Of a stretch of DNA of 64,000 nucleotides, positions 61,331-64,000 are shown piece by piece; the first letter of the stretch is position 1; each line of letters begins with the position of its first letter. Below the pieces are notes generated by a model, which worked only from the letters and a program-made list of their open reading frames with translations, was not told the origin of the DNA and did no database searches. Position numbers and translations under genes: made by a program. The DNA comes from Escarpia spicata. Its lineage: Eukaryota > Annelida > Polychaeta > Sabellida > Siboglinidae. The stretch spans positions 68,282,417 to 68,346,416 of the forward strand of contig OZ023205.1 of NCBI GenBank assembly GCA_963995525.1, given 5' to 3'.

Positions 61331-61891
61331 GTTGACCAGAAGGTAACCGTAGGCTGACGACGTTGCGTCTTTGAACGCGTCCTGCATGTATTTCTCTCGA
61401 CCCGGACACATCTATCTCGCCAGGTGACCTACTCGTCTCGTGGACACTTGAACAACACCATGTACTGAGTGTTCAGGCTGATGGTGCGGTTTTCCTTCCA
61501 TTTTGGAAACAAGTTCTGTAGGAGATACACGACGGACGTTTTAGTGAACAAGGTCGTGATCCAACTGTCCGTTTCCGTGGAGGACGACGAGAGTCCTCGT
61601 TCTCACATCAAAGGTCTCCGGGTCCGGTAAACCGTCTACGAATTCTACGTTAGGCATAGTCTTCGCCATAGAGGCGTACGCGGTTTGCCACTGACCATAG
61701 CACAACAAGAAGTTCTCGGATGCGAAACGCAAGAGGCAGGTGACGAAAGTGGTCTTACCACACCCCGTAGGATCGGCTAAAATACACGTAAAAGGATGCT
61801 TCAACGGCGTATTGATATCGGCGACTGGCACTAACGAGGTACGTAATCGCGTGTTATCTTCTGCATTTATCACGCACCTCACCTCCATCAA
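61331..61891 (-). pseudogene. Packaging-ATPase-like P-loop protein of Polinton/Maverick type (broken)
   Basis: On the minus strand from 61,891 the protein reads through HPFTCILADPTGCGKTTF, a Walker A P-loop at about residues 39-47, then LCYGQWQTAY and VEFVDGLPD. Near 61,580 the frame shifts at the Walker B position and several residues are missing. The next frame has VVYLLQNLFPKW, ISLNTQYMVLFKCPRDE, then a stop and second shift near 61,430, before the C-terminal part with FKDATSSAYGYLLV. The order matches FtsK/HerA-like packaging ATPases of Polinton/Maverick elements. The breaks show it is an old, inactive copy. No polymerase, integrase or capsid gene is visible within the window. Confidence 0.6.
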
Positions 61892-61899
61892 TAACTTTC

Positions 61900-64000
61900 C
61901 GAGCTACTTTTAAGTGTAATCAGTACACCCAAAAAGGCGACAGTTAACTACTACGTCATTTCAGACCAGGAACTACGTGGAACTCAAAGTAAATGAAAAT
62001 TTGACTGGGTCTGTACAAGTCAAAGTGAAATGGACAAACTTGATCCCAACTACATCTATGCCGTTCTGGATTATAAATAGATGACACTAAAATGCGTACA
62101 TACCCGGTAAGAACGTAATCTTACAAATGACATAAAAACAACATTTTAAGGCTCTCTACAGAACCAATGAAAACATGTATTATTACGACAAGCGAAAAAC
62201 ACGTGTGTCTCGGCAAACAATAGAACGAAAATTGGAAACGAAGAGTATCATGCACGATGGGAGAAGGTTTTTGCGTTTTGGTAGACCCGATCAGCCGGGT
62301 GGTATTGTGTGATCGAGGCTATAAAATGATATTGACGAGTCAATTCATTGTTTCCGATGGTAATTATCTGGCGTAAAGGAATGAGTGCGGGCTTTTGTTA
62401 CGACGCTACGCAGCAATTCCTACATTTATGGTACTAACGCCATAATGACAACGCACACACACCAAATAAGAACTTGCCGACAAGTCACGTCATCGCTAAT
62501 TGCTGGCTTTCACCAGTCTTGGCGTTCATTCTGCCTAATCCAGAAAATATAGTCAATAGTTTCACACATCTTGGAACAAATTGCAACCTATTTTTATCAC
62601 AGTGCTTTTTTAAGAGTAGGCCAAATGTGCCAAAGAGTAGAGCTACGCCGAAAAACAGACATCTCTCGCAACACATATAATGAGATGGAAAAGCTAGGGC
62701 ACGTGGGCCGACTATTCCAGGCGCGCAGCCCAAGAGGGCCAAACGCTGTTTTATGCCTACTGATGGCAACATCATACAGGAAATATAACAAAGGGGGGAG
62801 GCGGGGAGAATTATTGTAAAGGCGAAGTTAGAAAGATCGAGTTATAACGACATCATTTTGGCCAACTGAATTTTCATTTACCGAACGCAGACCCTTACCC
62901 TCGATACTTGACTTGGAGTTGGATGTGATGTTGATCACTTGCATTTGGACTGGAAGAAAACACATTTCCTACAGCTCCGTTGCGATGGTATGGAAATTTA
63001 GCAAGATAGCATTTTGGGGTTTGCACCAGGATGCTGATGGCGCGTGCTTTAACGGTATTTGCCACATGCGGCGTTGCATCGGGGAGCAGCGCGTTACCAC
63101 GGAAGTGACGTAACGTCACGTAACGTTATTACCGCCTACATTTAATTGTGCCGAAGAAACATCCTTGTGGATTAACCTTGAATACAACAACAAGATGCAA
63201 CGACAACAAAGGAAAACATGCAAGCACGTACCAACTAAAGGCCATTCTACCGTCGACGTGATAAGTTGATTCGCTGTTCAGGTGATATTTAACACAGCAT
63301 GTAACGGCGGGGCCTTAGACATCTCTAGATATCCTCGCGCGCCAGGTCGTCGTGCGAAACGATGAAGTTAAGCTGAACCAATAATATCCTCGCCTACCAT
63401 GATTCGGCGGTCGATCGTTTTTACCAACCGTGGCTCATGTTGCAGGTACTGTTCGAGAAGTAGAAGTACTTATTTGAATACACGCTAATGCTCAGCCGTT
63501 CATGAGAATAGCCGAACGGGTCATTATTTTGAGATTTCCTGGAGTCGCTGGTTTCATCGTTTACACGTGGCGCGGGTGTCTGCACTGTTTTTGCAGGTGG
63601 TACTGTCGCGACCAGCGGAGTCAAATTACAACGTAAAAGTACAACTGATTCAGCTAACTTCCATACATTGTGTAGGATATCTGCCGGAGGTGGTGCAGTC
63701 AAGCTACCACCCCTAGCTTGCGAGGATGTGGGGTCGCGGCTGAGACAATCGTTGGTCTAAATAAAGTTCTTGTTATTTCAAGTATACTTAGCTATAGTAG
63801 AGCGGATTGGGGCTCATTTTGAGACCAATCGTTCAAATGGTGATATAAGCAGGAAACTGGGCACGAATAATCGTACTGGGACATTCTTCAAATATAAATT
63901 ATTTATTTTTAAGCTGGCCAGTTTAATCTTGTTTTTACCTGAACATCAAAGATGGCTGCTATATTTTTTTAATGGCCGCCATTTAAAAATACTTTATATT
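61900..64000. other. Gene-free right end of the window
   Basis: No conserved gene was recognised. The minus frame at 63,421-63,702 (93 codons, Pro/Thr-rich start) and the frames at 62,485-62,819 have no visible family character. Confidence 0.45.

Overview
This window is nuclear DNA of an animal. It is AT-rich, its genes have many short exons in long introns with GT-AG sites, and it is crowded with transposon debris and minisatellites. The repeat types (LINE 3' ends with short tails, a tRNA-like SINE, foldback elements, CGACGTCG-type arrays, a Polinton-like ATPase remnant) suggest a marine invertebrate, perhaps a mollusc or another lophotrochozoan. I cannot fix the species from the sequence.

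Two conserved host genes are certain. The minus strand from 49,684 to 29,522 carries a complete WDR75 (UTP17) orthologue. I could place 19 coding exons whose phases join without a break into 837 codons plus stop, close to the human length. On the plus strand, starting only 126 bp from the WDR75 start codon, lies a complete TOMM7 (3 exons, 55 codons: 49,811-49,913, 56,309-56,357 and 57,535-57,550). The two genes share a short divergent promoter with a CCAAT box. One makes a small-subunit processome protein of the nucleolus, the other a subunit of the mitochondrial outer-membrane import pore. A third, weaker host-type gene model lies at 23.6-28.9 kb (plus), with exons joined mostly in phase 1.

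Layout. 1-1.6 kb: decayed LINE (endonuclease and reverse transcriptase, minus). 2-10 kb: no gene, with several tandem arrays (37 bp, 68/56 bp, CACGGACA-type, CTAGACGG-type, 35 bp). 11.1-11.35 kb: SINE-like unit. 11.85-15.81 kb: a DNA transposon with terminal inverted repeats of about 360 bp around one decayed gene that reads as a FEN1/XPG-like nuclease protein with a C-terminal CXC-like cysteine cluster, best compared with the Academ superfamily. 16.7-20.8 kb: hAT-like transposase relic, with a 471-bp TA-flanked MITE just upstream of its main coding part. 21-22 kb: 90-bp CGACGTCG array, with a relative at 26 kb. 23.6-28.9 kb: candidate gene. 29.5-49.7 kb: WDR75, whose introns hold a 2-kb 46-bp minisatellite broken by a LINE fragment, and a TTAA-flanked MITE. 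49.8-57.6 kb: TOMM7, whose first intron holds a LINE reverse transcriptase, a second LINE with endonuclease and a PHD-finger ORF1, a foldback element and a segmental duplication; its second intron holds a TA-flanked MITE. 58.4-59.7 kb: four diverged copies of a repeat. 60.3-61.9 kb: short repeats and a broken Polinton/Maverick-like packaging ATPase with its downstream partner gene.
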